Shown piece after piece: positions 24,042 through 32,682 of a DNA stretch of 64,000 bases. Source of the DNA: Portibacter lacus. GTDB taxonomy: Bacteria > Bacteroidota > Bacteroidia > Chitinophagales > Saprospiraceae. Positions within the stretch are counted from its first letter, which is position 1, and each line of letters starts with the position of its first letter. The position numbers were made by a program, and so were the translations under genes. The notes under the pieces are model-generated. The model worked only from the letters and a program-made list of their open reading frames with translations, made no database searches and had not been told where the DNA came from. The stretch covers positions 1 through 64,000 of the forward strand of contig NZ_JAJNKA010000016.1 in NCBI RefSeq assembly GCF_021533215.1, read 5' to 3'.

Positions 24042-26846
24042 CTACAGTTTGACAATTTTATATACTTCCGAAGCTATCTTTAGGAAGTAAATACCAGAAT
24101 GCAATGAAGACAGATCTATTTTATGATCCATTCTTTCTTTCTTTAGTAATCTGCCATCCATGCTAAGTATATGATAAGCCATATCTTCTTCGAAATCTCC
24201 TCTTATAAAGACAACATCATCTACAGGATTAGGAAATATTTCTAATCTAGCTGAGGAAATTGATGAAATAGAGCTGCTTTGATCCACAATGATCGGAACC
24301 CCTACTCTATCTGAAACACAACTAAGAGCAGAAACAATAGTTTTCCAATTATAGAAGGAATAATAAGAATCTGGCGTTCCAGTGGATGCCTGAATAACGA
24401 CATTACCATCCTTCGATTTTAAATCATAAACACTCTCATTGTAAAGGCCTCTAAAAAGCCTAGGAGATCGTGAGCCTAGATTTTCCTGATTATATGCTTC
24501 ATCGGTCGTTAACAAATAATAAGAAGCAGGTTGCATTTTGAATCCTAACTGAATTACAGAGTCTGTAGGAGAGATGAATACTTCTTTTTCATGAATTACC
24601 GTTCCCCAGTAATCTTTAATCTGAATCCTCCTCATCGCAGCCGTATCCGTGTAGCTATTGACTGATTCTAAAATCGTATTGTAATGCTCTACTGAAAAGA
24701 TGACACCGCCATTTATATGACTTGGTGGCAATCCAAATTCACTTGCAGTCAAATCTATTTGGATAGAATCTATAATTTTCTTGCTTACTCTATTTTCAGC
24801 AAATATGATCGTGTCCGATTGCAAGTTCGCTATAACAAATTCATTCCCTTCAGCTAAAGCAGCTTCCGCTGATTCTGTCTCAAACCAAGAAATATCACTT
24901 CCAGTTACTTTAAAAATTGCATCATCTCCTTTCATGATGGTATCGATGCTAAATGCTGGAGTATCCACTATGAAAAGGTTAGCATTGTAAATTTCAGAGG
25001 TTAATGTATCACATAGATGATAGGTTGCATATACTGGCTCACCTGCAGACGCGAGATAAGTAGTGGCTTTTATCTTATTGTTCCACCACACACTATCATA
25101 CTGAGTTTCCAGCACTATCATATCACTTGCGCAATATATCGCCTCAGGATCAACCGCCGAAATAAAAGGCTTCGCTATTTCAGATACGTCTCGAATATAA
25201 AGAGAAGTAGATGGAAACGTACAACCAGATTCATCTGTAACAGAAATTTTATATAAGCCTGAGTTCTCGACTTCTATCGTCTGACTTGTAGAACCATTGC
25301 TCCATTTATATTCAGCAAAATCTGGAGAGGTCAATGTTAGAGTAGTATTAGAGCAAATTATATCTTCCTCATAATTCAAATCGATCTGCTTGTGAATACA
25401 ATCTGAATCATTGACTATGTAGTTATTATTTACCTCTAAGTCAATATAAACACTTCGATATCCATTGGGCCATTTCACAACTAATGAATCAATTGTTGAG
25501 TGAGTCCCTAATCCGAAGATGACAGACAATGAATTATTGATTCCATAGCTTTCTCCCGACCTAAGTTCGTAAGATTGAACTCCCCAGTCTCCATACAATT
25601 CACATGTGCTTCCTATGGCATCCGAATTTCCATTTTCGGACATTAAATTAACTTTAAAAAAGGTATTATCATTTTTATGATTAATCATGATTTCATCAGC
25701 AACGTAGTCATTTTCGTCAGTAATGCCATTACTGTAACTATTATAAACATCCCAAAATCCATCATTATTTAAGTCTCCGACTGCAAGTGATACCGCTTCT
25801 TTATTTCCGAAAAAATGCGGATCCTCTTCAAACTCTAACCCGCCCTTATTCCAGAACAATTTTGACTTGATCCCACCTATTAAAATATCTTTCAGTCCAT
25901 CATTATCAAAATCACGTATAATCAATTGTAATCCTTCGAATAGTGCATTCCAGTTATCTTCCGTATCTACAATCGAATAACTACCATCTCCATTGTTCTC
26001 ATAAATATTATTTCCTCCCGTATGGTTGATGACAACGACATCCTTATCTCCATCATTGTCAAGATCTGCAAAATCAGAAACCCAAGATTGTTCTCCATCA
26101 TCCAAACCATAATCTCCTGCTTGTTCTAAGAAACCGCCTAAGCCATCATTAACAAATAGCTGGTTGATTCTCCTAGGATCCGCAGCGTCATTTACTCCAA
26201 GTCTGCATTTCGATATGTATAAATCAAGATCACCATCATCATCGAAATCCGTCCATATAGATCCATAATTCCCTGAAGCATCCTCTCCTTCATAACCGAA
26301 ATCTATCCATTCTACCTTTTCATAACTGCTGCCATCAGCATTTCCAAATATTTTTGGTGGCCCATCATCATCATTTACGTACAAATCGAGAAATCCATCT
26401 CCATTAATATCTACTAGAGATATATTCTGTGTGTAAAAAGTGGCTTCCGTTTTGCTAAATTGTAGATAATCTTCTGAACCTGCAAATGCTTTGTAAATCT
26501 TGATTCCATCATAATAACCACCAACAAAAATCTCTTTTAGTCCATCATTATCTAGATCTCCTACTCCTAATGCTAGCTGATCGAAAGTAGAAACCAATCC
26601 ATAATCTTTAGCATAAAACTCCTCGGAATTATGGCTCTGATAAAAAACTTTTAAATGATTTCCCTTGTCTAAAGTGACTATATCGTCAAGTAAATCATTA
26701 TTAATATCGACAACGGCAATAGGAATTTGGGAATGAATTTCTATATTTCCGAAAGCTTTTTGATTTGGTTGAAAAGAAACTTGCCCTAATAGGTAAATGG
26801 GCAGCAATAATAAAAACAAACACTTTAACTTCAACACTATATACAT
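24042..26846 (-). CDS. secreted FG-GAP/VCBS and ASPIC/UnbV repeat protein with T9SS sorting domain
   Basis: The 934-residue protein has a signal peptide (1-22) and six or seven FG-GAP/VCBS beta-propeller repeats (about 40-400). These have the calcium-binding pattern D-x-D/N-x-DG-x-x-D (VDINNDLLDD, VGDLDNDGLKE, VDINGDGFLDL, DFDNDGLKDI). An ASPIC/UnbV segment follows (about 405-475; VKWPNGYRSVY), then Ig/PKD-like domains with paired cysteines. A type A T9SS sorting domain ends it (about 865-934; LEIFPNPVDD ... GIYFLKI). It should be exported through T9SS and anchored at the surface, with integrin-like propeller adhesion or scaffolding as the probable role. No catalytic residues are seen. Confidence 0.9.
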   Translation of the reverse strand: MYIVLKLKCLFLLLLPIYLLGQVSFQPNQKAFGNIEIHSQIPIAVVDINNDLLDDIVTLDKGNHLKVFYQSHNSEEFYAKDYGLVSTFDQLALGVGDLDNDGLKEIFVGGYYDGIKIYKAFAGSEDYLQFSKTEATFYTQNISLVDINGDGFLDLYVNDDDGPPKIFGNADGSSYEKVEWIDFGYEGEDASGNYGSIWTDFDDDGDLDLYISKCRLGVNDAADPRRINQLFVNDGLGGFLEQAGDYGLDDGEQSWVSDFADLDNDGDKDVVVINHTGGNNIYENNGDGSYSIVDTEDNWNALFEGLQLIIRDFDNDGLKDILIGGIKSKLFWNKGGLEFEEDPHFFGNKEAVSLAVGDLNNDGFWDVYNSYSNGITDENDYVADEIMINHKNDNTFFKVNLMSENGNSDAIGSTCELYGDWGVQSYELRSGESYGINNSLSVIFGLGTHSTIDSLVVKWPNGYRSVYIDLEVNNNYIVNDSDCIHKQIDLNYEEDIICSNTTLTLTSPDFAEYKWSNGSTSQTIEVENSGLYKISVTDESGCTFPSTSLYIRDVSEIAKPFISAVDPEAIYCASDMIVLETQYDSVWWNNKIKATTYLASAGEPVYATYHLCDTLTSEIYNANLFIVDTPAFSIDTIMKGDDAIFKVTGSDISWFETESAEAALAEGNEFVIANLQSDTIIFAENRVSKKIIDSIQIDLTASEFGLPPSHINGGVIFSVEHYNTILESVNSYTDTAAMRRIQIKDYWGTVIHEKEVFISPTDSVIQLGFKMQPASYYLLTTDEAYNQENLGSRSPRLFRGLYNESVYDLKSKDGNVVIQASTGTPDSYYSFYNWKTIVSALSCVSDRVGVPIIVDQSSSISSISSARLEIFPNPVDDVVFIRGDFEEDMAYHILSMDGRLLKKERMDHKIDLSSLHSGIYFLKIASEVYKIVKL

Positions 26847-26995
26847 TTAAGTAAATCAAAATATAAGATTACTTTCGCAAGTTAATAAAACTAAGATTCA
26901 TTTATCAATTAATCAAATACATAAAATTTCTACTCGTTGCTAAAAACCTGCGAGGACTGAAATCTACCTCTTTAACAGATTGGTACAAGCAAGTC

Positions 26996-27700
26996 GTGCA
27001 AGATAACGAGGATGATTCTGCTTTTTCTATCATAGAAAAATTAAGAACGGAGCTGAAAGCCAACAAACAGAGCATTAACTTCCAAGAATATGGAGCTGGC
27101 TCGTCTATCTCGAATGGGCAAAAGCGAAAAATTGCAACTATTGCACAAAATGCTTTATCTGGGCCTTATCAATGTAGAGTTATGCATCGATTGGTTAACT
27201 ACACTAAAGCAGAAACCGTAGTCGAGTTAGGAACTTCTCTAGGGATTAGCGCACTTTACTTAGGCAGTCCAGCACATCATCCACAGGTATATACACTGGA
27301 AGGCGATGAAAATTCTTTCAATATTGCTTCCGGCTTATTTGAAAAATTAAGTTGCGATAATATACATCCGATTTTAGGTAAATTTTCGGACACCTTGATT
27401 CCAACATTGAATAAAGTAAAGCAAGTTGACATTGCTTTTATCGATGGACATCATAGCAAAGATGCTACTCTTGATTATTTCTCAATGATTCAACCTTATT
27501 GCAAGCAAAGCAGTATCATTATCGTCGATGATATTTATTGGTCTCAAGGAATGAACGAAGCGTGGAATATTATAAAAGATCTTCCTGGAGTAACTTATTC
27601 TATTGATTTATTCTTCTGTGGGTTCATTTTTTTCGACAAAAAATTTACAGAAAAAGAACACATTAAAATCAAGCCTGGAAAGCTTTTATTCCATATTTAA
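26996..27700 (+). CDS. class I SAM-dependent methyltransferase
   Basis: From the GTG at 26996 the protein has 234 residues. The Rossmann core shows motif I VVELGTSLGISALYLG, an acidic residue after strand 2 (YTLEGDENS), and motif IV VDIAFIDGHHSKDATLDYF. That pattern resembles O-methyltransferases of the Methyltransf_24 type. The frame is open back to 26867. It encodes a further plausible N-terminus (IKYIKFLLVAKNLRGLKS) resembling the conserved start of Bacteroidota relatives, yet no ATG, GTG or TTG lies there. The true start may therefore be ATT near 26900 or CTG near 26948. The 3' end overlaps scoB by 15 bp. The substrate is unknown. Confidence 0.82.
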   Translation: MQDNEDDSAFSIIEKLRTELKANKQSINFQEYGAGSSISNGQKRKIATIAQNALSGPYQCRVMHRLVNYTKAETVVELGTSLGISALYLGSPAHHPQVYTLEGDENSFNIASGLFEKLSCDNIHPILGKFSDTLIPTLNKVKQVDIAFIDGHHSKDATLDYFSMIQPYCKQSSIIIVDDIYWSQGMNEAWNIIKDLPGVTYSIDLFFCGFIFFDKKFTEKEHIKIKPGKLLFHI

Positions 27701-28348
27701 TTTCATTTCAGGAATATCACCTTCTATAATTAGTTTTCCTTCTGTTGCATTTTGAATTTCTTCTACTGAAACTCCTGGCGCCCTTTCTAAAAGTCTGAAC
27801 GCTCCATTCTCTATATCTAAAACGGCCAAGTTTGTTACAATTTTATTAACACACTTTACGCCTGTAATAGGCAAAGAACAAGTTTTTAGTAATTTGGACT
27901 CACCTCTTTTATTCGTGTGCATCATGGCCACGATTATATTATCAGCAGAAGCAACAAGATCCATTGCACCGCCCATACCTTTCACCATTTTTCCTGGAAT
28001 TTTCCAGTTCGCGATATCCCCATTCTCAGAAACTTCCATCGCTCCCAGAACGGTAAGTTGAATATGCTTTCCGCGAATCATTGCAAAACTTACCGAAGAA
28101 TCAAAGATTGCTGCTCCTGGATTCAGAGTGACGGTTTGCTTTCCCGCATTGATCATATCTGCATCTTCCTCTCCATCAAATGGAAAAGCCCCCATACCCA
28201 AAATTCCATTTTCTGACTGGAATTCGACTTCTATGCCTTCTGGAACATAATTCGCGACTAATGTCGGGATCCCAATTCCTAAATTGACATACCAACCATC
28301 CTTTAACTCCTGTGCAATTCTCTGAGCGATTTGATTTTTATTTAGCAT
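27686..28348 (-). CDS. scoB: succinyl-CoA:3-ketoacid CoA-transferase subunit B
   Basis: The 220-residue protein is the beta subunit of the 3-oxoacid CoA-transferase. It moves CoA from succinyl-CoA to acetoacetate (or a related pair) in ketone-body and short-chain acid metabolism. The catalytic glutamate is E46 in SENGILGMG. Further family segments are LGIGIPTLVANY near 23-34, GGAMDLV and GVKCVNKIVTNLAVL. It starts one base after the scoA stop, so the two are co-translated as an alpha/beta enzyme. The length is normal and no part is missing. Confidence 0.96.
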   Translation of the reverse strand: MLNKNQIAQRIAQELKDGWYVNLGIGIPTLVANYVPEGIEVEFQSENGILGMGAFPFDGEEDADMINAGKQTVTLNPGAAIFDSSVSFAMIRGKHIQLTVLGAMEVSENGDIANWKIPGKMVKGMGGAMDLVASADNIIVAMMHTNKRGESKLLKTCSLPITGVKCVNKIVTNLAVLDIENGAFRLLERAPGVSVEEIQNATEGKLIIEGDIPEMKLNME

Positions 28349-28349
28349 G

Positions 28350-29045
28350 TTATTTAGTTCTTACTGTTCTTTGTTCAATTCTTTTCTCATAATTAGATCC
28401 TTGGAAGATCCGCTGTACAAATACTCCAGGCGTATGAATAAAATATGGATCTAATTCTCCAGGCTCTACTAATTCTTCCACTTCTGCTACCGTTATTTTT
28501 CCTGCAGTTGCCATAACTGGATTAAAATTACGAGCTGTTCCTTTGTATATTAAATTTCCATAACGGTCTCCTTTCCATGCTTTCACAAAAGCAAAGTCAG
28601 CTTCTAACGCGTGTTCTAAAATATGTGCTTTACCATTGAAAAATCTCACTTCTTTGCCTTCTGCCACTTCTGTTCCATAGCCAGCTGGTGTGAAAAATGC
28701 AGGAATTCCAGCTCCTCCAGCTCTACATCTTTCTGCTAATGAACCTTGTGGAATTAAATCCACTTCTAATTCACCAGACAACATTTGTCGCTCGAATTCA
28801 TCATTCTCTCCTACATATGAGGAAATCATTTTCTTTATCTGACGCTTTTGCAATAATAATCCAAGACCGAAATCATCTACTCCTGCATTATTCGAAATAC
28901 ATGTTAGGTCCGTTAAACCAAGCTCCATCAGTTCTGCAATGCAATTTTCAGGTATACCACACAACCCAAAACCTCCTAGCATTAGGGTCATTCCTGATTC
29001 TACTCCTGCTAACGCCTCCTTTGCGTTTTTATATACTTTATTCAT
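28350..29045 (-). CDS. scoA: succinyl-CoA:3-ketoacid CoA-transferase subunit A
   Basis: The 231-residue alpha subunit pairs with ScoB. The glycine loop is [15 protein letters not shown] near residues 21-35. Family segments include [22 protein letters not shown] and the [13 protein letters not shown] stretch that shapes the CoA site. The gene is first in a two-gene operon and divergent from the pseudouridine synthase gene, with a 75-bp shared promoter region. Together the pair lets the cell activate acetoacetate or butyrate-type acids. Confidence 0.96.
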   Translation of the reverse strand: MNKVYKNAKEALAGVESGMTLMLGGFGLCGIPENCIAELMELGLTDLTCISNNAGVDDFGLGLLLQKRQIKKMISSYVGENDEFERQMLSGELEVDLIPQGSLAERCRAGGAGIPAFFTPAGYGTEVAEGKEVRFFNGKAHILEHALEADFAFVKAWKGDRYGNLIYKGTARNFNPVMATAGKITVAEVEELVEPGELDPYFIHTPGVFVQRIFQGSNYEKRIEQRTVRTK

Positions 29046-29082
29046 AGTTCATATTATTCTTGCTAAGTTATGAAAATATATT

Positions 29083-29115
29083 TTTGGTGATGTCAACTTA
29101 TTCTTTTTAGATTTG
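29083..29115 (+). promoter_or_regulatory. complete Bacteroidota promoter of the RluA-type gene
   Basis: A -33 element tttg (29083-29086) and a -7 element tagatttg (29108-29115) are separated by 21 bp, within the normal range. The GTG start lies only five bases after the -7 element, so the message is predicted to be leaderless or nearly so. Confidence 0.65.
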
Positions 29116-29120
29116 TACTC

Positions 29121-30794
29121 GTGAAGCATTTTACTCAGTTTTCTTCAGATATTTCCAATTACGAACTTCCAGAAAGATTTAACTTTCCGTTCTATTACAC
29201 ACCTCATCCGCTTGCAGTATTGGCTGCTCATGAATTACAAGATGAATTACGAAACAATCAGGAGTTGGATCATAATTTTGGGTTGGATGACGAAAAGCAA
29301 GGGTTAGTTATTGGAAAAATGTTTGGTGTACTTGTCGTAGAGAATGCGGCAGGAGAAATTGGTTACTTAAAAGCTTTTTCTGGGAAACTAGCTAACGCTA
29401 ATCATCATATGGGTTTTGTGCCTCCAGTTTTTGACATGTTAACTGAAAAGGGATTTTTCAAGAAAGAAGAGGAAGTCATTTCCAGTTTAAATTTTGAGCT
29501 AGAAATTAAGGAAGAGGATGTTAATTATATCAATGTGAAGAAAAAGCTTGAAGAACTGAAATTACAATCCATTAGTGAAATTGCAGCCGAAAAGCAGCGG
29601 GTAAAAGACGGAAAGAAATCAAGGAAAATTCAACGGGCGGAAGCTAAAACAACATTATCTAACGAGGAATTTGAAGTATTTAATGAAGTCCTAAGACTAG
29701 AAAGTATTAAAAGCAATTTTTCGCTGAGAGATTTAATTCGGATTTGGGCTATTAAAATTGAAGAAGCAGAAACGGAATACAACAAATATGCAATTCCGAT
29801 CCAACAATTAAGAGAAGAAAGGAAGAAACGATCTTCTGCGCTACAGAATCAACTATTCGACAGTTACACGTTTCTAAATGCTGAAGGTGATAAGAAATCA
29901 TTGCTTACCATCTTCGAAAATACAATATCTAACAGACCGCCAGCCGGTGCAGGTGAATGTGCTGCACCCAAATTGTTACAATATGCTTTTCTCAATGATC
30001 TAAAGCCAATCACGATGGCAGAATTCTGGTGGGGCCAATCGCCAAGTGCTGAAGTCAGAATGAGTGAGACGTTCTACCCGGCTTGTCGTGGAAAATGTGA
30101 ACCGATCCTTGGCCACATGCTTTCAGCAACGAATATGGATCCTAATCCAATGCTAGAAAATCCAGCTCTAGGCAAAACTATAAAGATCGTTTATGAAGAT
30201 GATGATATCGCCATCATTAATAAGCCAGCGGAGTTTCTTTCCGTTCCTGGGAAAAACATTGTTGATTCTGTGTATGCTAGATTGAAAATCCTGTATCCCA
30301 AGGCGGAAGGCCCATTACTCGTTCATCGGCTAGATATGTCTACATCAGGAATCATGATTATGGCTAAGAATCTAAAAGCACATAAATTCATACAACAACA
30401 GTTTATCAAGCGAGAAGTATATAAGAGGTATGTTGCGATTCTAGAGGGAGAAATAAAGGATACTAAAGGTTTTATAGACCTACCATTAAGAGTTGACTTA
30501 AATGATCGACCGAGACAGTTAGTTTGCTATGAGCATGGAAAATCAGCAAGAACAAAATGGAAGGTTGTAGAAGTCAAGGACAAAAAAACTAGAATACATT
30601 TTATTCCATTGACAGGAAGAACACACCAACTGAGGGTCCACGCAGCACATTCCAAAGGATTGTTTGCACCCATTGTCGGTGATGATTTATATGGGACTAA
30701 AAAAGATAGACTTCTACTACATGCGGAATCCATAATTTTCATTCATCCTACAACAAGAAAAGAAATGAAATTTAAAATCAAAGCCCCATTTTAA
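29121..30794 (+). CDS. RluA-family pseudouridine synthase with long N-terminal extension
   Basis: The 557-residue protein has its catalytic RluA domain at about 350-557. The catalytic Asp405 lies in HRLDMSTSG, and further conserved segments are VYEDDDIAIINKP and GRTHQLRVH. The first 350 residues are an unusual extension. It holds a conserved-looking YTPHPLAVLAAHELQDEL (about 24-41), a charged coiled coil (about 130-255), and a Cys-containing block with GECAAPKLL, FWWG and FYPACRGKC. The enzyme should isomerise uridine in rRNA or tRNA; the target site cannot be assigned. The GTG at 29121 is chosen because the extension is conserved in style up to it and the promoter ends five bases before. Confidence 0.92.
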   Translation: MKHFTQFSSDISNYELPERFNFPFYYTPHPLAVLAAHELQDELRNNQELDHNFGLDDEKQGLVIGKMFGVLVVENAAGEIGYLKAFSGKLANANHHMGFVPPVFDMLTEKGFFKKEEEVISSLNFELEIKEEDVNYINVKKKLEELKLQSISEIAAEKQRVKDGKKSRKIQRAEAKTTLSNEEFEVFNEVLRLESIKSNFSLRDLIRIWAIKIEEAETEYNKYAIPIQQLREERKKRSSALQNQLFDSYTFLNAEGDKKSLLTIFENTISNRPPAGAGECAAPKLLQYAFLNDLKPITMAEFWWGQSPSAEVRMSETFYPACRGKCEPILGHMLSATNMDPNPMLENPALGKTIKIVYEDDDIAIINKPAEFLSVPGKNIVDSVYARLKILYPKAEGPLLVHRLDMSTSGIMIMAKNLKAHKFIQQQFIKREVYKRYVAILEGEIKDTKGFIDLPLRVDLNDRPRQLVCYEHGKSARTKWKVVEVKDKKTRIHFIPLTGRTHQLRVHAAHSKGLFAPIVGDDLYGTKKDRLLLHAESIIFIHPTTRKEMKFKIKAPF

Positions 30795-30801
30795 ATACTT
30801 A

Positions 30802-30969
30802 TTATGCTAATTCAGAATCCTCTTTTTGTGATAGCAAATTATCCAAATAGCTTTTATTCATGACTACAGGTACTTCTGAAAATGAAAAATGAACTTTGTA
30901 CTTTCCGTTCTCCAAAGCCTCAATTTTCTGTATGCCTGAAACTCCAGTTTTATTATTCACTCGATTCAT
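30802..30969 (-). CDS. small hypothetical protein, 55 residues
   Basis: ATG at 30969 gives 55 residues; the TTG at 30984 would add five. The product starts NRVNNKTGVSGIQKIE, has a beta-type segment GKYKVHFSFSEVPV and ends acidic (KEDSELA). Composition and third-codon usage are protein-like. It is convergent with the RluA-type gene, 7 bp apart. No family is recognised. The GVSGI...GKYKV pattern superficially recalls AP2-like DNA-binding sheets, but the match is too short to claim. Confidence 0.55.
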   Translation of the reverse strand: MNRVNNKTGVSGIQKIEALENGKYKVHFSFSEVPVVMNKSYLDNLLSQKEDSELA

Positions 30970-31106
30970 ACAATATGATTTCAATTAATGTGTAATTATA
31001 TAAACTGATTTATTTCAACTTTGTTGCACATATAATATTTTTTCACATGTAAAATTCATTCTTAATTTAGGTTTGGATTGTCAAAAAAAGTTATTAAACT
31101 GCAGCT

Positions 31107-32060
31107 ATGAAAAGGTATTCGATATTATTTATAGCATGGATATTAATTTCCTGCAATGCAAGTAAAAATTTGCACGTCCAAAATGTTCAAGATAAAAAAC
31201 TTGAAACAGGTTCAAGTGGAATGGCCCAGGTAAATGATAACACCTATCTCGCTGTCTACGATCTTAAAAATTTCCAAAAAGGATATCGCCTAGGACTCAT
31301 TTCATCTTATGCAGATTCTATAACTGTTGTTCCTATAAAAGTTGAGAATTGGGTCTCTGAAGGAGGCATCCCAAGTGATTTAGAAGCTATTTCTGTTATT
31401 CCAGACAGACCTTATGAGTTTTTAATGACTGAATCTGGTAACTGGCAAGGAAATCTTGGAAGAATTTTTCATATCAAGTTAAATATAATTTCAAGATCTG
31501 CCGAAGTGTTAGGCGTCTTCCAATTGCCGATGATTCACAAAAATGATATTGGATTAACAGGTGATCAGTATGAAGGCATTGCATGTGTTAAAAACGATGA
31601 TGGCGCTTACCAAGTCATTTTGGCTGAAAGAGGAGGATCTTCTGCCTACCCTAATGGATTGTTAAAATGGGCAAACATAGATTTCACAACTCATCAGATA
31701 AATTTTTCAGAACAAGGAAAAACTGGAATACCAGTAGCTGCTCCTGGAGAATGGAGCAATGCAAGTTCTAAGCGGGACTTAACCGATCTTTATATTGACA
31801 AAAATGGTGAATTATGGGCTGCCGCATCTCAAGATTTAGGCGACTCTGGACCATTTAATTCTATCATTTATAAAGTTGGAAATACAAATTCATCGAATAA
31901 TGCTCCTTTTACTGTTTTTGGAACTTTAGAAGTGTATAAATCATTATCTGGATATAAAATAGAAGCGCTTTCAGGACCAAGTATTGCCGCACCGGCAAGC
32001 AAATTCACATTTGGAACAGAAGATGAAATCTACGGTGGAACTTGGAGACCTATAGAATAA
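31107..32060 (+). CDS. beta-propeller lipoprotein, SdiA-regulated/phytase-like
   Basis: The 317-residue protein has a lipobox ending ILISC (Cys16). The mature part looks like a six-bladed propeller related to the SdiA-regulated and esterase-like phytase families. Segments that fit are SDLEAISVIPDRPYEFLMTES near 90-110, DQYEGIACV near 152, and SKRDLTDLYIDKNGELWAAASQ near 222-243. The DLEAI/EGIA motifs correspond to acidic residues that bind calcium in related propellers. The protein would sit on the outer membrane facing the periplasm or surface. The substrate and the enzymatic status are unknown. The next gene follows after 29 bp. Confidence 0.72.
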   Translation: MKRYSILFIAWILISCNASKNLHVQNVQDKKLETGSSGMAQVNDNTYLAVYDLKNFQKGYRLGLISSYADSITVVPIKVENWVSEGGIPSDLEAISVIPDRPYEFLMTESGNWQGNLGRIFHIKLNIISRSAEVLGVFQLPMIHKNDIGLTGDQYEGIACVKNDDGAYQVILAERGGSSAYPNGLLKWANIDFTTHQINFSEQGKTGIPVAAPGEWSNASSKRDLTDLYIDKNGELWAAASQDLGDSGPFNSIIYKVGNTNSSNNAPFTVFGTLEVYKSLSGYKIEALSGPSIAAPASKFTFGTEDEIYGGTWRPIE

Positions 32061-32089
32061 AAAGATAAATTTAGAGTTAAAAAAAATAT

Positions 32090-32557
32090 ATGAATAATAG
32101 CGATGTACTTCGAAACATTAGATTCACATTTGATTTGAATGATGATAAAATGATGAAGATGTGTAGTTTCGAAGATTACAATGCCTCGAGGGCTGAGATT
32201 AGTGCTTGGTTGAAAAGAGATGAAGATCCAGATTTTATAGAAATTCCAGATAGAAATTTATCTATATTCTTGAATTCATTCATCGAAAAAAAGCGAGGAA
32301 AGAAAGAAGGTGTGGTCATGCAGCCAGATAAATACTTGAATAATAATGTAATTCTCCGTAAATTAAAGATAGCATTGAACTTGAAAGTGGAGGACATGGT
32401 TGAAATATTTAAGTATGTAGGAATGCGAGTAAGTCCCCATGAAATCAGTGCTTTTTTCAGAAAACCCGATCAGCGCCAATATCGCAAATGTATGGATCAG
32501 TTTCTGAGAAAATTTTTACATGGCATTCAAATAAAATATAAAGGAGCAATAGAATAA
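32090..32557 (+). CDS. DUF1456 (YehS-like) protein
   Basis: The 155-residue cytoplasmic protein consists of two tandem homologous halves (about 3-68 and 84-150). Each starts N-[SN]-[DV]-[VI]-L-R-[NK]-[IL] and contains an EIS-A-[WF] segment followed by a basic turn. This duplicated layout is diagnostic of DUF1456, a family of unknown function present in many gamma-proteobacteria and Bacteroidota. It lies 29 bp after the propeller lipoprotein gene and could be co-transcribed with it. Confidence 0.9.
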   Translation: MNNSDVLRNIRFTFDLNDDKMMKMCSFEDYNASRAEISAWLKRDEDPDFIEIPDRNLSIFLNSFIEKKRGKKEGVVMQPDKYLNNNVILRKLKIALNLKVEDMVEIFKYVGMRVSPHEISAFFRKPDQRQYRKCMDQFLRKFLHGIQIKYKGAIE

Positions 32558-32682
32558 AAAAGTAGCAAATGTCTAGTTAACCGGATTTCAAACCCAATCA
32601 TACCTTGAATATTGATTGTTTTAATTCTTGATTTCAGAATTGAATTAAATTCTATTTAGTATTTTACTTGAAAAAGTACTAA

